A stretch of 64,000 nt of DNA from Streptomyces sp. SKN60 (GCF_026236535.1 NZ_JAHTMW010000002.1:372001-436000); one strand, 5' to 3'; counted from the first letter of the stretch, positions 10,371 to 20,410 are shown. Notes: generated by a model not told the origin, from the sequence alone. Program-made: numbers and translations.

Positions 10371-11175
10371 GGGCGCTGGCACCCCGGGCACCAGAACAGG
10401 TTCCGTGCCGCCAGTTCCGCCGTGCGGATCTCCGTGCCGCAGATGTGGCAGGGCCGGCGGTCGCGGCGGTAGACGTAGACCTCGCCGCCGTGGTCGTCGA
10501 CGCGGGGCGGGCGGCCCATGGCCTCGGGGGTGTGTTCGGGGCGGACCGTGTCGATGCGGTTGAGGCGGACGCCCTCGCGCATCAGCATCGCGAGGTCGGC
10601 CCAGATCGCGTCCCACTCCCCCGGGGTCAGGTCCTTGCCGGCGCGATACGGGTCGATGCCGTGCCGGAAGAGGACCTCGGCGCGGTAGACGTTGCCGACG
10701 CCCGCGACGATCTTCTGGTCCATGAGGAGCGCGGCGATCGTCGTACGGGAGCGGGAGACGCGCTTCCAGGCGCGGCCGGGGTCGGCGTCCTCGCGCAGCG
10801 GGTCGGGGCCGAGGCGCTCGTGTATCGCCTGCTTCTCGGCGTCGGTGATGAGCGCGCAGGTGGTGGGGCCGCGCAGGTCGACGTACGACTCGGGGTTGGC
10901 GAGCCGCAGCCGGACGGTGTCCGTGGGCGGCGGGGCCGGGGCGTCGCCGAAGCCGACCTTGCCGAAGAGGCCGAGGTGGATGTGCACCCATTCGTCTCCG
11001 GGAAAGCCGAGGAAGAGGTGCTTGCCGTGCGCCTCGGTGCGCTCCAGGACGGTGCCGTCGAGCAGGGCCGCCGAGTCGGCGAACTTGCCCTGGGGGCTGG
11101 AGACGCGCACGGACCGGCCGCCGAACCGTTCCCGGTAGTCGGCGGCCAGCCGGTGGATGGTGTGCCCTTCGGGCA

Positions 11176-11176
<1 letters not shown>
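10367..11176 (-). CDS. Fpg/Nei-family DNA glycosylase (Nei2-type endonuclease VIII)
   Basis: A 269-residue bifunctional DNA glycosylase/AP lyase for oxidised bases. It begins MPEGHTIHR: after removal of Met, Pro becomes the catalytic N-terminal nucleophile and Glu3 is the conserved acid. A helix-two-turn-helix region (about 150-200) is followed by the zinc finger CHIC...CPGC with spacing C-X2-C-X16-C-X2-C at the extreme C-terminus. The start codon overlaps the rpiB stop (TGATG), so it is translationally coupled to rpiB, an arrangement I know from other streptomycetes. Confidence 0.93.
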
Positions 11177-11670
<494 letters not shown>

Positions 11671-11716
11671 GTTCCGAGTGTGGCACGGCCGTGAGCGGGT
11701 AGCGGTCAGCGGGGTC

Positions 11717-11753
11717 GGGACCTCCGACAGGCCGTCGGAAGGACTTTGGTCCC
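11717..11753 (+). other. Nested inverted repeat in the leader of the first permease
   Basis: The arms TCCGAC/GTCGGA (11723-11739) lie inside outer arms GGGACC/GGTCCC (11717-11722 and 11748-11753). It lies 135-170 bp upstream of the permease start at 11888 and may be an operator or a leader-RNA hairpin. Confidence 0.3.
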
Positions 11754-11887
11754 GCCTGGTCTGGACCTTATGTCCCGCATATGTCCTGAATCACGATCCG
11801 GAATCAACTCTTCCGTACCCACCGGTCGCCCTGTTTCATGTCTCCAGCTCGCGACCCGAGCACGCCCCCACACCGAAGGAAGCGTTC

Positions 11888-13348
11888 ATGAACACGCAGC
11901 CGACCCTGGCGAAGGAAGGCGGAACCACCGGAAACCCCGGTGAAAACCAGCCGACCGACTCCAACGGCCTGAAGGCCGGGCTGAAGAACCGCCACCTGTC
12001 GATGATCGCCATCGGCGGTGTCATCGGCGCCGGTCTCTTCGTCGGCTCCGGCTCCGGCATCGCCGCCGCCGGTCCCGCCATCCTCCTCTCCTACGCGCTC
12101 GTCGGCGCCATGGTCGTCTTCGTGATGCGGATGCTCGGCGAGATGGCCGCCGCCCGCCCCTCCTCCGGCTCCTTCTCCGCCTACGCGGACCAGGCGCTCG
12201 GTCGCTGGGCCGGCTTCACCATCGGCTGGCTGTACTGGTTCTTCTGGGTGGTCGTGCTCGCCGTCGAGGCGACCGCCGGTGCCGTGATCCTGGAGAGCTG
12301 GATCCCGGCCGTCCCGCAGTGGGCCTGGGCGCTCATCGTGATGGTCGTGCTCACCGCGACCAACCTCGGCTCCGTCGCCTCGTACGGCGAGTTCGAGTTC
12401 TGGTTCGCCGGCATCAAGGTCGTCGCCATCGGCGCCTTCGTGGTCATCGGCCTGCTCGCCGTCTTCGGCGTACTGCCCGGCTCGGACAACCCGGGCGCCG
12501 GATTCGCGCATCTCACCGACGCCGGCGGGTTCTTCCCGATGGGCGCGGGCGCGATCCTCACCGGTGTGCTGATGGTCGTCTTCTCCTTCATGGGCTCCGA
12601 GATCGTCACCCTCGCCGCCGGCGAGTCGGAGGACCCGCAGCGCGCCGTCACCAAGGCCACCAACAGCGTGATCTGGCGGATCGGCGTCTTCTACCTGGGC
12701 TCGATCTTCGTCGTCCTCACCCTGCTGCCGTGGAACGACAAGTCGATCACCGAGAAGGGCTCGTACGTCGCGGCCCTCGACTCCATCGGCATCCCGGGCG
12801 CCGGCCAGATCATGAACGTGATCGTCCTGACCGCCGTCCTGTCCTGCCTGAACTCGGGCCTCTACACCGCCTCCCGCATGGCCTTCTCCCTCGGCCAGCG
12901 CGGTGACGCGCCCAAGGCCTTCGCCCGCACCAACACCCGCGGTGTCCCGGTGGCGGCGATCCTCGCCTCGGTGGTCTTCGGCTTCGTCGCGGTCTTCTTC
13001 AACTACTGGCGCCCGGACGACGTCTTCGCCTTCCTGCTGAACTCCTCCGGCGCGGTGGCGCTGTTCGTGTGGCTGGTCATCTGCCTCACCCAGCTGCGGA
13101 TGCGGAAGATCATCCTGCGCGAGTCGCCGGAGAAGCTCGTCGTGAAGATGTGGCTCTTCCCGTACCTGACCTATGCCACCGCCGCGATGATCGTCTTCGT
13201 CCTCGGCTACATGGTCTACGACGGCGGCAGCAACCGTGAGCAGGTCGTGCTCTCGCTGCTCGTCGCGGCGCTCGTCCTGGCGATCGGCCTGGTCAAGGAC
13301 CGGGTCCGGAAGTCCAAGGCGCAGTCGGAGCTCGTCGACACGGTCTGA
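11888..13348 (+). CDS. APC-superfamily amino acid permease (GABA-permease-like), copy 1
   Basis: A 486-residue, 12-helix amino acid:proton symporter of the AAT family (GabP/AnsP/CycA group). The first helix carries [20 protein letters not shown], the unwound substrate-binding motif; EFEFWFAGIKV and MNVIVLTAVLSCLNSGLY are further family markers. I chose the ATG at 11888 (MNTQPTLAKEGG) because the open frame upstream to 11669 reads like leader DNA and ACCGAAGGAAGCGTTC precedes this ATG. Two paralogues lie at 15592 and 17104. The transported amino acid cannot be told from sequence. Confidence 0.92.
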   Translation: MNTQPTLAKEGGTTGNPGENQPTDSNGLKAGLKNRHLSMIAIGGVIGAGLFVGSGSGIAAAGPAILLSYALVGAMVVFVMRMLGEMAAARPSSGSFSAYADQALGRWAGFTIGWLYWFFWVVVLAVEATAGAVILESWIPAVPQWAWALIVMVVLTATNLGSVASYGEFEFWFAGIKVVAIGAFVVIGLLAVFGVLPGSDNPGAGFAHLTDAGGFFPMGAGAILTGVLMVVFSFMGSEIVTLAAGESEDPQRAVTKATNSVIWRIGVFYLGSIFVVLTLLPWNDKSITEKGSYVAALDSIGIPGAGQIMNVIVLTAVLSCLNSGLYTASRMAFSLGQRGDAPKAFARTNTRGVPVAAILASVVFGFVAVFFNYWRPDDVFAFLLNSSGAVALFVWLVICLTQLRMRKIILRESPEKLVVKMWLFPYLTYATAAMIVFVLGYMVYDGGSNREQVVLSLLVAALVLAIGLVKDRVRKSKAQSELVDTV

Positions 13349-13465
13349 ACCGCGATCACCGTCCGAACCGCGATCACCGCGATCGCTTCCCATACCTGAC
13401 GGAGGCTGTCAGGTATGAGGCGGAAGCTCTCCGTACACCCACCCCCTCGGGAACGGAGAGCTTCC

Positions 13466-14713
13466 GTGTTTTTCCAGACCGCCTTCGCCGTCCGGCCCGA
13501 CCGCCTCGTCTCCGCCACCGGGCCGGAGGACGTCCGTGCCGCCGTGCGGTACGCCGCCGAGCACGGCCTGTCCGTCACCGTCACCAGCACCGGGCACGGG
13601 CTCGGCGGGCCCGTCGAGGGCGGGGTCCTGATCGACACCCGGGCCATGGACGGGGTCGAGGTCGACCCGGTGGCCCGCACCGCGCGGATCGGCGCCGGGG
13701 CGCGCTGGGGGCAGGTGGTCGAGGCGGCCGCGCCGCACGGCCTGGCCCCGCTGAACGGCTCCTCGCCGGGCGTCGGCGCGGTCGGCTATCTCCTCGGCGG
13801 CGGGCTCGGGATCCTGGGCCGGACCCACGGCTGGGCCGCCGACCGGGTGCGCGCGGTCGACCTGGTGACGGCGGACGGCGCCGTGCGACGCCTGGTGCCG
13901 GGAGATGCGGCGTTCGGAGCGCTGCTCGGCGGCGGAGCCGTGCACCGGTTCGGCGTGGTCACCGAGGTGACCGTCGACCTGGTGCCGGTCGCGCGGCTCT
14001 ACGGCGGCTCGATCGCCTTCGACGGGGCGGCGGTGGACCCGGCCGGGCTGCTGCGGGGGTACGTGCGCTGGGCCGAGGGCCTGCCAGCCGCCCTGACCTC
14101 CTCGCTCGCCGCGCTCGTCCACCCCGACGCGCCCGCTCTGCCGCCGCGGCTGCGCGGGCGGTACGTGCTCTCGGTGCGGGTCGCCTTCACGGGGGACGCC
14201 GTCGAGGGCGAGCGCCTGGTGGCGCCGCTGCGGGCGCTCGGACCCGCGCTCTCGGACTCGCTGCGGGAGCTCCCGTACAGCGAGAGCCCCTCGATCCACG
14301 CCGACCCGGACTTCCCGCACGCCTACTGGGGCGACGGGATCCTGCTGGACACGGCGGACGTCGACGCCCTGGTGGAGGTGCTGCGGCTGACCGGGCCGGA
14401 GGCCGGGCGGATGGCGGTGGTGCAGCTCAACCACCTGGGCGGGGCGCTGGCCGCGGAGGGGCCGGCCTCGGTGCCGTACCGCGAGGCGGGCTGGCTGGTG
14501 CGGGCGCTGTATCCGCTGGACGAGGCGGGGGCGGCGCCCGTACGGGAGCTGCACGCGCGCGTGGAGGCGGCGCTGGCGCCGCGGACCCTCGGCCGCGCGG
14601 TGAACTTCGTGTTCGGCGACCGGGAGCGCACGGAGGGGCTGTACGACCCGGAGACGGCGAAGAGGCTCGCCGCGGTCAAGTCGGAGCTCGATCCGGCGAA
14701 CCTCTTCGGGTGA
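13466..14713 (+). CDS. FAD-linked oxidoreductase (PCMH/BBE type)
   Basis: An approximately 415-residue oxidase of the berberine-bridge/6-hydroxynicotine oxidase class. The FAD-binding PCMH domain shows STGHGLGGPVEGGVLIDTR and the GYLLGGGLGILGRTHG loop; the C-terminal part ends DPANLFG, the usual BBE end. The conserved His for 8-alpha-histidyl FAD would be the one in STGHG; the second, cysteinyl attachment site is not evident. The start is uncertain: GTG at 13466 follows GGAGAGCTTCC and begins at family homology, whereas an in-frame ATG at 13415 also has a GGAGG upstream. Substrate unknown. Confidence 0.87.
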   Translation: MFFQTAFAVRPDRLVSATGPEDVRAAVRYAAEHGLSVTVTSTGHGLGGPVEGGVLIDTRAMDGVEVDPVARTARIGAGARWGQVVEAAAPHGLAPLNGSSPGVGAVGYLLGGGLGILGRTHGWAADRVRAVDLVTADGAVRRLVPGDAAFGALLGGGAVHRFGVVTEVTVDLVPVARLYGGSIAFDGAAVDPAGLLRGYVRWAEGLPAALTSSLAALVHPDAPALPPRLRGRYVLSVRVAFTGDAVEGERLVAPLRALGPALSDSLRELPYSESPSIHADPDFPHAYWGDGILLDTADVDALVEVLRLTGPEAGRMAVVQLNHLGGALAAEGPASVPYREAGWLVRALYPLDEAGAAPVRELHARVEAALAPRTLGRAVNFVFGDRERTEGLYDPETAKRLAAVKSELDPANLFG

Positions 14714-14740
14714 ACGCAGAAAGAAGGAAGGAAGGGATGG

Positions 14741-15337
14741 TCAGCCCTGGCGGCCGCCGACCAGCTTCCAGGAGGCGGGCAGCAGGCCCATGGCCAGGGC
14801 CGCCTTCAGGGCGTCGCCGATGAGGAAGGGCGTCAGGCCCGCGGCGACGGCCTGGCCGAAGGACATGCCGGTGGCGAGGGCCAGGTAGGGCACGCCGACC
14901 GCGTAGATGATCGCGGAGCCGAGCACCATCGTGCCGGCCGTGCGCAGCACCGAGCGGTCGGCGCCGCGGCGGGCGAGGCCGCCGACCACGGTGGCGGCGA
15001 GCAGCATGCCGAGGATGTAGCCGAAGGACGGCATGGCCCAGCCCGAGGACGCCTCGGCGAACCACGGCACGCCCGCCATGCCGGCGACGGCGTACAGCGC
15101 GAGGGAGAGGAAGCCGCGGCGGGCGCCGAGCGCGGTGCCGACGAGCAGGGCGGCGAAGGTCTGGCCGGAGACCGGGACCGGGGAGCCCGGGACGGGCACG
15201 GTGAGCTGCGCGGCCAGGCCGGTGAGCGCGGCGCCGCCGACGACGAGCGCGAGGCCGCGGACGCGGCTCGCCGGGATCAGGTCGGCGAGGACCGTACCGG
15301 AACGGAGGGAGGAGACGGGGGCGGCGGCGGTGCTCAT
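14741..15337 (-). CDS. bioY: Biotin transporter BioY
   Basis: A 198-residue S component of an ECF-type biotin importer, with six membrane helices. Family motifs PVPVSGQTFAALLVG, GARRGFLSLALYAVAGMAG and FGYILGMLLAA are all present. No bioM/bioN genes are adjacent, so it either works alone or uses a shared ECF module elsewhere. It is convergent with the oxidase gene across 27 bp with no obvious hairpin, and it diverges from the permease at 15592. Confidence 0.95.
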   Translation of the reverse strand: MSTAAAPVSSLRSGTVLADLIPASRVRGLALVVGGAALTGLAAQLTVPVPGSPVPVSGQTFAALLVGTALGARRGFLSLALYAVAGMAGVPWFAEASSGWAMPSFGYILGMLLAATVVGGLARRGADRSVLRTAGTMVLGSAIIYAVGVPYLALATGMSFGQAVAAGLTPFLIGDALKAALAMGLLPASWKLVGGRQG

Positions 15338-15545
15338 CGGTACTCCGCGGGGCGAGGGGACAGGGGCAGGCTCGACCGTATGCCAGGAGTGAACGCCCGA
15401 TCACGGTCAGCCGCCCACAAAGCCCGGGGCGCGCTCTTCGTGGAGATCGAACAAGTCGGCCGCTCACGCCCGCGCGCCACGTGACGCTCGTCACGGGGAA
15501 GACCTGCCAGGAGATCCCTTTTGCGTCGGCGCCGCCTCAGCGGAG

Positions 15546-15555
15546 AGACTGTGGG
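15546..15555 (+). promoter_or_regulatory. Shared 10-bp element upstream of permease copy 2
   Basis: AGACTGTGGG ends 36 bp before the permease start and is immediately followed by a small palindrome TGGGG-T-CCCCA. The identical decamer occurs at 17056-17065 at almost the same distance from permease copy 3. Confidence 0.4.
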
Positions 15556-15591
15556 GTCCCCATAAACAACCGAAGAGCGTGAGCCACTCAC

Positions 15592-16986
15592 ATGCACGAC
15601 GCACCACCCGCCCCGCCGTCCCGCCTGGCCCCCGAACCGGAGCCGCTCTCGCACGGGCTGAAGCAGCGTCATCTGACGATGCTGGGCCTGGGCGGGGTGA
15701 TCGGCGCCGGTCTGTTCGTCGGTTCGGGCGCGGGCATCGCGGTCGCGGGTCCCGGGATCGTCGTCTCGTATCTGCTCGCGGGCGCGCTGGCGATGCTGGT
15801 CATGCGGATGCTGGGCGAGATGTCGGCGGCGATGCCGGCCTCCGGCGCGTTCTCGGTGCACGCGGAGCGGGCGCTCGGGCGCTGGGCGGGCTTCTCGGTG
15901 GGCTGGCTGTACTGGTTCCTGCTCGTCGTGGTGCTCGCGGTGGAGGCGACGGGCGCGGCCCGGATCGCGCACGGCTGGGTGCCCGGGGTGCCGCAGTGGG
16001 GCTGGGTGCTGGTCTTCATGCTGGTGTTCACGGCGGCCAACCTGGCGGCGGTGAGGAACTTCGGCGAGTTCGAGTTCTGGTTCGCCGCCCTGAAGGTCGG
16101 CGCGATCGTCCTCTTCCTGGTCCTCGGCGCCCTCGCGATCATCGGCTGGCTGCCCGACACCGACCCGGTGGGGCTCGCGAATCTGACGGGCCAGGGCGGT
16201 TTCCTGCCGCACGGCTGGTCAGGGGTGGTGTCCGGGGTCCTCGCGGTCGTCTTCGCCTTCGGCGGTCTGGAGGTCGTGACGATCGCGGCGGCCGAGTCCG
16301 ACGACCCGGCGCGCAACGTGGCGCGGGCGGTGCGCAGCGCGGTGTGGCGGATCCTCTTCTTCTACGTGGGCTCGATGCTGGTGATCGTGACCCTGCTGCC
16401 GTGGACGGCGATCGAGCCGGGCGAGTCGCCGTACGTGGCGGTGCTCGACGCGATCGGGGTGCCGGGGGCCGGCCAGATCATGAACGTGGTGGTGTTCGTG
16501 GCGCTGCTCTCGGCGCTGAACGCCAACCTCTACGGCTCGTCCCGGATGGTCTTCTCGCTGGCCGAGCGCGGGGAGGCGCCGCGGGGGCTGTTGAAGGTCT
16601 CGGGCGGCGGGGTGCCGCTGCGGGCGGTGCTCGCCTCGGTGGCCTTCGGCTTCGTCTCGGTGCTGCTCAATCTGAAGTGGCCGGATTCCGTCTTCCTCTA
16701 CATGCTCAACGCGGTCGGCGCGGTGCTGCTGTTCGTGTGGGCGCTGATCGCGGTGTCCCAACTGCGGCTGCGGCGCCGGATCGAGCGGGAGGCGCCCGAG
16801 ACGCTGACCCTGCGGATGTGGGGCTTCCCGTGGCTGACCTGGCTGGCGCTCGCGGCGATGGGCGTGGTGCTCGTCCTGATGCTGCTCGACGACGGGGCGC
16901 GGCCGCAGGTGCTGTGGTCGGCCGGGGCGACGGCGGCGGTCCTGGTGGTGGCGTGGGTGCGCGAGATCCGCACGGGCCGCACCTGA
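15592..16986 (+). CDS. APC-superfamily amino acid permease, copy 2
   Basis: A 464-residue, 12-helix permease closely related to copies 1 and 3: [19 protein letters not shown] in helix 1, [16 protein letters not shown] in the middle, [19 protein letters not shown] in helix 8. Gly- and Ala-rich helices and the absence of an N-terminal extension are typical of GabP/CycA-like transporters. Start ATG at 15592. It lies 117 bp upstream of copy 3 on the same strand, and each has its own leader containing the decamer AGACTGTGGG, which suggests separate but co-regulated promoters. Transported amino acid unknown. Confidence 0.92.
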   Translation: MHDAPPAPPSRLAPEPEPLSHGLKQRHLTMLGLGGVIGAGLFVGSGAGIAVAGPGIVVSYLLAGALAMLVMRMLGEMSAAMPASGAFSVHAERALGRWAGFSVGWLYWFLLVVVLAVEATGAARIAHGWVPGVPQWGWVLVFMLVFTAANLAAVRNFGEFEFWFAALKVGAIVLFLVLGALAIIGWLPDTDPVGLANLTGQGGFLPHGWSGVVSGVLAVVFAFGGLEVVTIAAAESDDPARNVARAVRSAVWRILFFYVGSMLVIVTLLPWTAIEPGESPYVAVLDAIGVPGAGQIMNVVVFVALLSALNANLYGSSRMVFSLAERGEAPRGLLKVSGGGVPLRAVLASVAFGFVSVLLNLKWPDSVFLYMLNAVGAVLLFVWALIAVSQLRLRRRIEREAPETLTLRMWGFPWLTWLALAAMGVVLVLMLLDDGARPQVLWSAGATAAVLVVAWVREIRTGRT

Positions 16987-17055
16987 ATCTTCACCTTGTG
17001 TGAAACCGGTGCCCGTATAGCGGACACCTGTTCCCTGTGAGCGGGGCGGCCCCAC

Positions 17056-17065
17056 AGACTGTGGG
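17056..17065 (+). promoter_or_regulatory. Shared 10-bp element upstream of permease copy 3
   Basis: AGACTGTGGG ends 38 bp before the start of copy 3. Here it forms the right arm of a short inverted repeat, CCCACA-GAC-TGTGGG (17051-17065). Confidence 0.4.
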
Positions 17066-17103
17066 CCACCTCCCCTGTCTCAGCTAGTGAACAGAGTTCG
17101 CCC

Positions 17104-18552
17104 ATGTCTCGGACCACCGCGCCCGCGCCGGCCGACCGCAAGGACGGCGCGACGACCCCCACCGGGGGCCTGACCCATGGCCTCAAGCAGCGCCATCTGT
17201 CGATGATCGCGCTCGGCGGCGTCATCGGCGCCGGCCTGTTCGTCGGCTCCGGCGCCGGCATCGCCGCCGCCGGACCGTCGATCGTCCTCGCGTACACGCT
17301 CTCCGGTCTGCTCGTCATGCTCGTGATGCGCATGCTGGGCGAGATGTCGGCGGCGTACCCGTCCTCCGGCTCGTTCTCCTCGCACGCCGAGCGGGCCTTC
17401 GGCTCGTGGGCCGGCTTCGCCTCCGGCTGGGCGTTCTGGGTGCTGCTCAGCGTGGCCGTCGGCCTGGAGGGCATCGGCGCGGCGAAGATCGTCACCGGCT
17501 GGCTGCCGGGCACGCCCGAGTGGGCCTGGGTCGCGCTCTTCATGCTGGTGTTCTGCGGCACCAACCTGGCCGCCGTGAAGAACTTCGGCGAGTTCGAGTT
17601 CTGGTTCGCCGCCCTGAAGGTCGGCGCGATCGCGCTCTTCCTCGGCCTCGGCGTGCTCGCCATCACGGGCGTGCTGCCCGGCACCGACTCCCCCGGCACC
17701 GCCAACCTCTTCGGCCAGGGCGGCTTCCTGCCCAACGGCAGCGAGGGCCTGGTCATCGGCCTGCTCGCCTCGGTCTTCTCGTACGGCGGCATGGAGACCG
17801 TCACCATCGCCGCCGCCGAGTCCGACAACCCCGTCCAGGGCGTCGCGAAGGCCGTGCGCACCGCGATGTGGCGCATCTCGCTCTTCTACATCGGCTCGAT
17901 GGCCGTCGTCGTCACCCTCATCCCGTGGGACGACAAGGCGGTCGTCGAGAAGGGCCCGTACGTCGCCGCCCTCGACCACCTGGGCATCCCCGGCGCCGGA
18001 CAGATCATGAACGTCGTGGTCCTGGTCGCCCTGCTCTCCGCGATGAACGCCAACATCTACGGCTCCTCGCGCATCGCCTTCTCCCTGGTCGGCCGCGGCC
18101 TCGGCCCGCAGGTGCTCGGCAAGGTCTTCGCCGGCGTGCCGCGCCCGGCCGTCCTCGCCTCCTGCTTCTTCGGCTTCGTCTGCGTGGGCCTGAACTACTG
18201 GTCGCCCGACAAGATCTTCCCGTGGCTGCTCAACATGATCGGCGGCGTGATCCTGGTCGTCTGGATCTTCATCGCCGCCTCGCAGCTGGTGCTGCGCCGC
18301 CGCCTGGAGCGCGAGGCGCCGGAGAAGCTGGTCGTGCGGATGTGGCTCTACCCGGGCCTGACCTATGTCGCCCTGGCCGGCATGGCGGTCATCTTCTTCC
18401 TGATGGCCCGCGAGGCGGACACCCGCGTGCAGTTGTACGCGACGGGCGCGATGACGCTGGTCCTCGCCGTGATCGGCGTGGTGCGGCAGAAGGCGCGGGC
18501 CGGTGAGCCGGCCGGTGCGGGCGCGGTGACGCCCGCGACCGAGGAGGTCTGA
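17104..18552 (+). CDS. APC-superfamily amino acid permease, copy 3
   Basis: A 482-residue, 12-helix permease. [19 protein letters not shown] and [16 protein letters not shown] are almost identical to those of copy 2, indicating relatively recent duplication. It has a longer N-terminal tail and a cytoplasmic C-terminal tail ending TPATEEV. Start ATG at 17104. It ends just before a very strong terminator. Substrate not predictable from sequence. Confidence 0.92.
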   Translation: MSRTTAPAPADRKDGATTPTGGLTHGLKQRHLSMIALGGVIGAGLFVGSGAGIAAAGPSIVLAYTLSGLLVMLVMRMLGEMSAAYPSSGSFSSHAERAFGSWAGFASGWAFWVLLSVAVGLEGIGAAKIVTGWLPGTPEWAWVALFMLVFCGTNLAAVKNFGEFEFWFAALKVGAIALFLGLGVLAITGVLPGTDSPGTANLFGQGGFLPNGSEGLVIGLLASVFSYGGMETVTIAAAESDNPVQGVAKAVRTAMWRISLFYIGSMAVVVTLIPWDDKAVVEKGPYVAALDHLGIPGAGQIMNVVVLVALLSAMNANIYGSSRIAFSLVGRGLGPQVLGKVFAGVPRPAVLASCFFGFVCVGLNYWSPDKIFPWLLNMIGGVILVVWIFIAASQLVLRRRLEREAPEKLVVRMWLYPGLTYVALAGMAVIFFLMAREADTRVQLYATGAMTLVLAVIGVVRQKARAGEPAGAGAVTPATEEV

Positions 18553-18567
18553 CGGTCCCGTCATCAG

Positions 18568-18617
18568 ACGTGCGGTGCCCCGCCGAGCCTCTGCTCGGCG
18601 GGGCACCGCACGTTTTC
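18568..18617. terminator. Strong terminator after permease copy 3
   Basis: A 21-bp perfect stem (ACGTGCGGTGCCCCGCCGAG arm and complement) with a 4-nt loop is followed by TTTT, placed between convergent genes. Confidence 0.9.
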
Positions 18618-18628
18618 AGGAGATACGG

Positions 18629-19525
18629 CTACGCGCAGTACGGGGCGGTGCGCACGTATCCGCCCTGGTTCTCGTCGTCCGTGCCGAGCAGCGCGTCACC
18701 CGTGCCCGGCAGGCACTCCACCGCCTCGACCTTGTAGCCGGGGAAGGTGCCGAGGAGGGTGGGCGTGGCGGCGAGGGCGACCCGGACGCGGCCGGTGGCC
18801 GACAGGCTCACCTGGCCGATGTCGCTGACGGCGGAGTCGAAGGGGCCGTCGTCACCGGCGTCCGAGGCCGAACCGGCCAGGATCCGGCCGGAGTCGGTCA
18901 CCGCGAGGTCGGAGATGTGCCGGGTGCCGTCGCCCTGCGGGTACGAGGAGGTGTACGCGCGCCGGGTCACGGCGCCGAACAGCGGCTGCCCCCAGGCGGC
19001 GAAGGTGAGCGGCGCCGCGTACAGGGTGGCCGGGCGGTCCGGGCCGTCGCCGCGGTCGGCCCAGAGCGCGGCGAACCTCCCGTCCCGGGCGACGAGCGCG
19101 AAGCTCTCGTAGTCGTCGCCCGGCCCGATCGCGGGCAGCGGGGCGTAGTCCACGACGGTGGCCGTGGCGCCGTCGACCTTGATCCGGTAGACGATGCCGC
19201 GCGAGGCGAGCGCCAGGTACTCGCCGGGTGCTCCGGGGACGGCCTCGACGGCCTCCAGGTCGTTGGGCTCGGCCCCGCTCCAGGTGAGCCGCCCGACGGC
19301 GAGGGCGCCGTCCCGGTACGAGACCCGGGAGAGCCGGGGCTGCCCGGAGCGCTTGTTGTCGTTGACGAACAGGGCGCTGTCGCTGCCCGGTCCCTCACTG
19401 GCGAGGCCGCTGACGCCGCTGCGGGCGTCGGTGCCCACCTGCTGCCAGGGGTCGGCGGCCTGGGCCGGGGTGGTGAGCAGGGCGACGAGGGCAGCGGCGG
19501 CGGCGAATCTCCGGGTGAGCTTCAT
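18629..19525 (-). CDS. Secreted protein of unknown function, beta-propeller-like
   Basis: About 298 residues. A clear signal peptide ([20 protein letters not shown], cleavage near PAQAADP) is followed by a domain with repeated short beta-strand patterns ([44 protein letters not shown]), suggesting a propeller fold like those of secreted phytase- or NHL-type proteins. Two Cys near the C-terminus (VECLPG and the terminal PYCA) could pair. I chose the ATG at 19525; an ATG three codons upstream is possible. No enzyme motif is recognisable. Confidence 0.75.
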   Translation of the reverse strand: MKLTRRFAAAAALVALLTTPAQAADPWQQVGTDARSGVSGLASEGPGSDSALFVNDNKRSGQPRLSRVSYRDGALAVGRLTWSGAEPNDLEAVEAVPGAPGEYLALASRGIVYRIKVDGATATVVDYAPLPAIGPGDDYESFALVARDGRFAALWADRGDGPDRPATLYAAPLTFAAWGQPLFGAVTRRAYTSSYPQGDGTRHISDLAVTDSGRILAGSASDAGDDGPFDSAVSDIGQVSLSATGRVRVALAATPTLLGTFPGYKVEAVECLPGTGDALLGTDDENQGGYVRTAPYCA

Positions 19526-19640
19526 GCCCCGCACGTTATGGATCTTGAACGGGCCCGGAACAGGGCGGACTACTCCGGACGGCGGAGCGCGCGGAAGCAG
19601 TCACGGGGCGCAGGGCGCGGTGGGCCGGGACCCGGGCAGG

Positions 19641-19680
19641 GCCTGGACGGGGCCTGGACGGGGCCTGGACGGGGCCTAGG
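19641..19680. repeat. 11-bp tandem repeat, about 3.5 copies
   Basis: GCCTGGACGGG is repeated three times and ends in a partial copy GCCTAGG, 85 bp upstream of sodF and outside any gene. Confidence 0.8.
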
Positions 19681-19725
19681 TCCAAGGGCTGATCAACTTC
19701 GGCAGCTCCTGCTGCTAGCCTGCAC

Positions 19726-19742
19726 TTGCATATGGTGTGCAA
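19726..19742. promoter_or_regulatory. Candidate Nur (nickel-dependent Fur family) operator of sodF
   Basis: The inverted repeat TTGCA-TATGGTG-TGCAA is centred about 32 bp upstream of the sodF ATG, in an AT-rich patch. In Streptomyces coelicolor sodF is repressed by Nur with nickel through a TGCA-containing palindrome. The match is by motif and position. Confidence 0.55.
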
Positions 19743-19765
19743 TAAGCCTTCGGAGGGGTCGGCCC

Positions 19766-20410
19766 ATGGCGATCTACACGCTTCCTGAACTGCCGTACGA
19801 CTACGCGGCGCTGGAGCCGGTGATCAACCCGCAGATCATCGAGCTGCACCACGACAAGCACCACGCGGCCTATGTGAAGGGTGCGAACGACACCCTGGAG
19901 CAGCTGGCGGAGGCCCGCGACAAGGAGCAGTGGGGGTCGGTCAACGGGCTCGAGAAGAGCCTGGCCTTCCATCTGTCCGGCCACATCCTGCACTCGATCT
20001 ACTGGAACAACATGAACAGCCCGAAGGACGGAGGCGGCGGCGAGCCGCTGGCCGCCGACGGGGTCGGCGAGCTCGCCGACGCGATCACCGAGTCCTTCGG
20101 CTCCTTCGCCGGGTTCAAGGCCCAGCTGACCAAGGCCGCCGCGACCACCCAGGGCTCCGGCTGGGGCGTCCTCGCCTACGAGCCGATCAGCGGCCGGCTG
20201 ATCGTCGAGCAGGTCTACGACCACCAGGGCAACGTGGGCCAGGGCTCGGTCCCGATCCTGGTCTTCGACGCCTGGGAGCACGCCTTCTACCTGCAGTACA
20301 AGAACCAGAAGGTCGACTTCATCGAGGCCATGTGGCAGGTCGTCAACTGGCAGGACGTGCAGCGGCGCTACGCCGACGCCAAGGGCCGCACCCCGCTGAT
20401 CGGCATCTGA
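19766..20410 (+). CDS. sodF: Superoxide dismutase [Fe-Zn], SodF
   Basis: Cytoplasmic Fe/Mn-family superoxide dismutase of 214 residues. Metal ligands fit His28 (ELHHDKHH), His76 (GHILHSIYW), Asp168 and His172 ([15 protein letters not shown]). The ATG at 19766 follows CGGAGGGGTCGG. The open frame upstream to 18575 is antisense to another gene and not used. In Streptomyces this enzyme is the counterpart of the nickel SOD (SodN): it is made when nickel is scarce. The Nur-like palindrome upstream and a C/T-rich 3' untranslated region fit that regulation. Confidence 0.96.
   Translation: MAIYTLPELPYDYAALEPVINPQIIELHHDKHHAAYVKGANDTLEQLAEARDKEQWGSVNGLEKSLAFHLSGHILHSIYWNNMNSPKDGGGGEPLAADGVGELADAITESFGSFAGFKAQLTKAAATTQGSGWGVLAYEPISGRLIVEQVYDHQGNVGQGSVPILVFDAWEHAFYLQYKNQKVDFIEAMWQVVNWQDVQRRYADAKGRTPLIGI

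Noticed and set aside
13347..13385. Direct repeat GAACCGCGATCACCG after the first permease gene as an attachment site
   Set aside because: Two short copies, no integrase, tRNA or IS nearby; more likely a chance duplication.
15390..15403. TGAACGCCCGATCA upstream of bioY as a biotin-repressor (BioQ) box
   Set aside because: Only loosely palindromic; the right half (GATCA) does not match the GTTCA half expected. Too weak to annotate.
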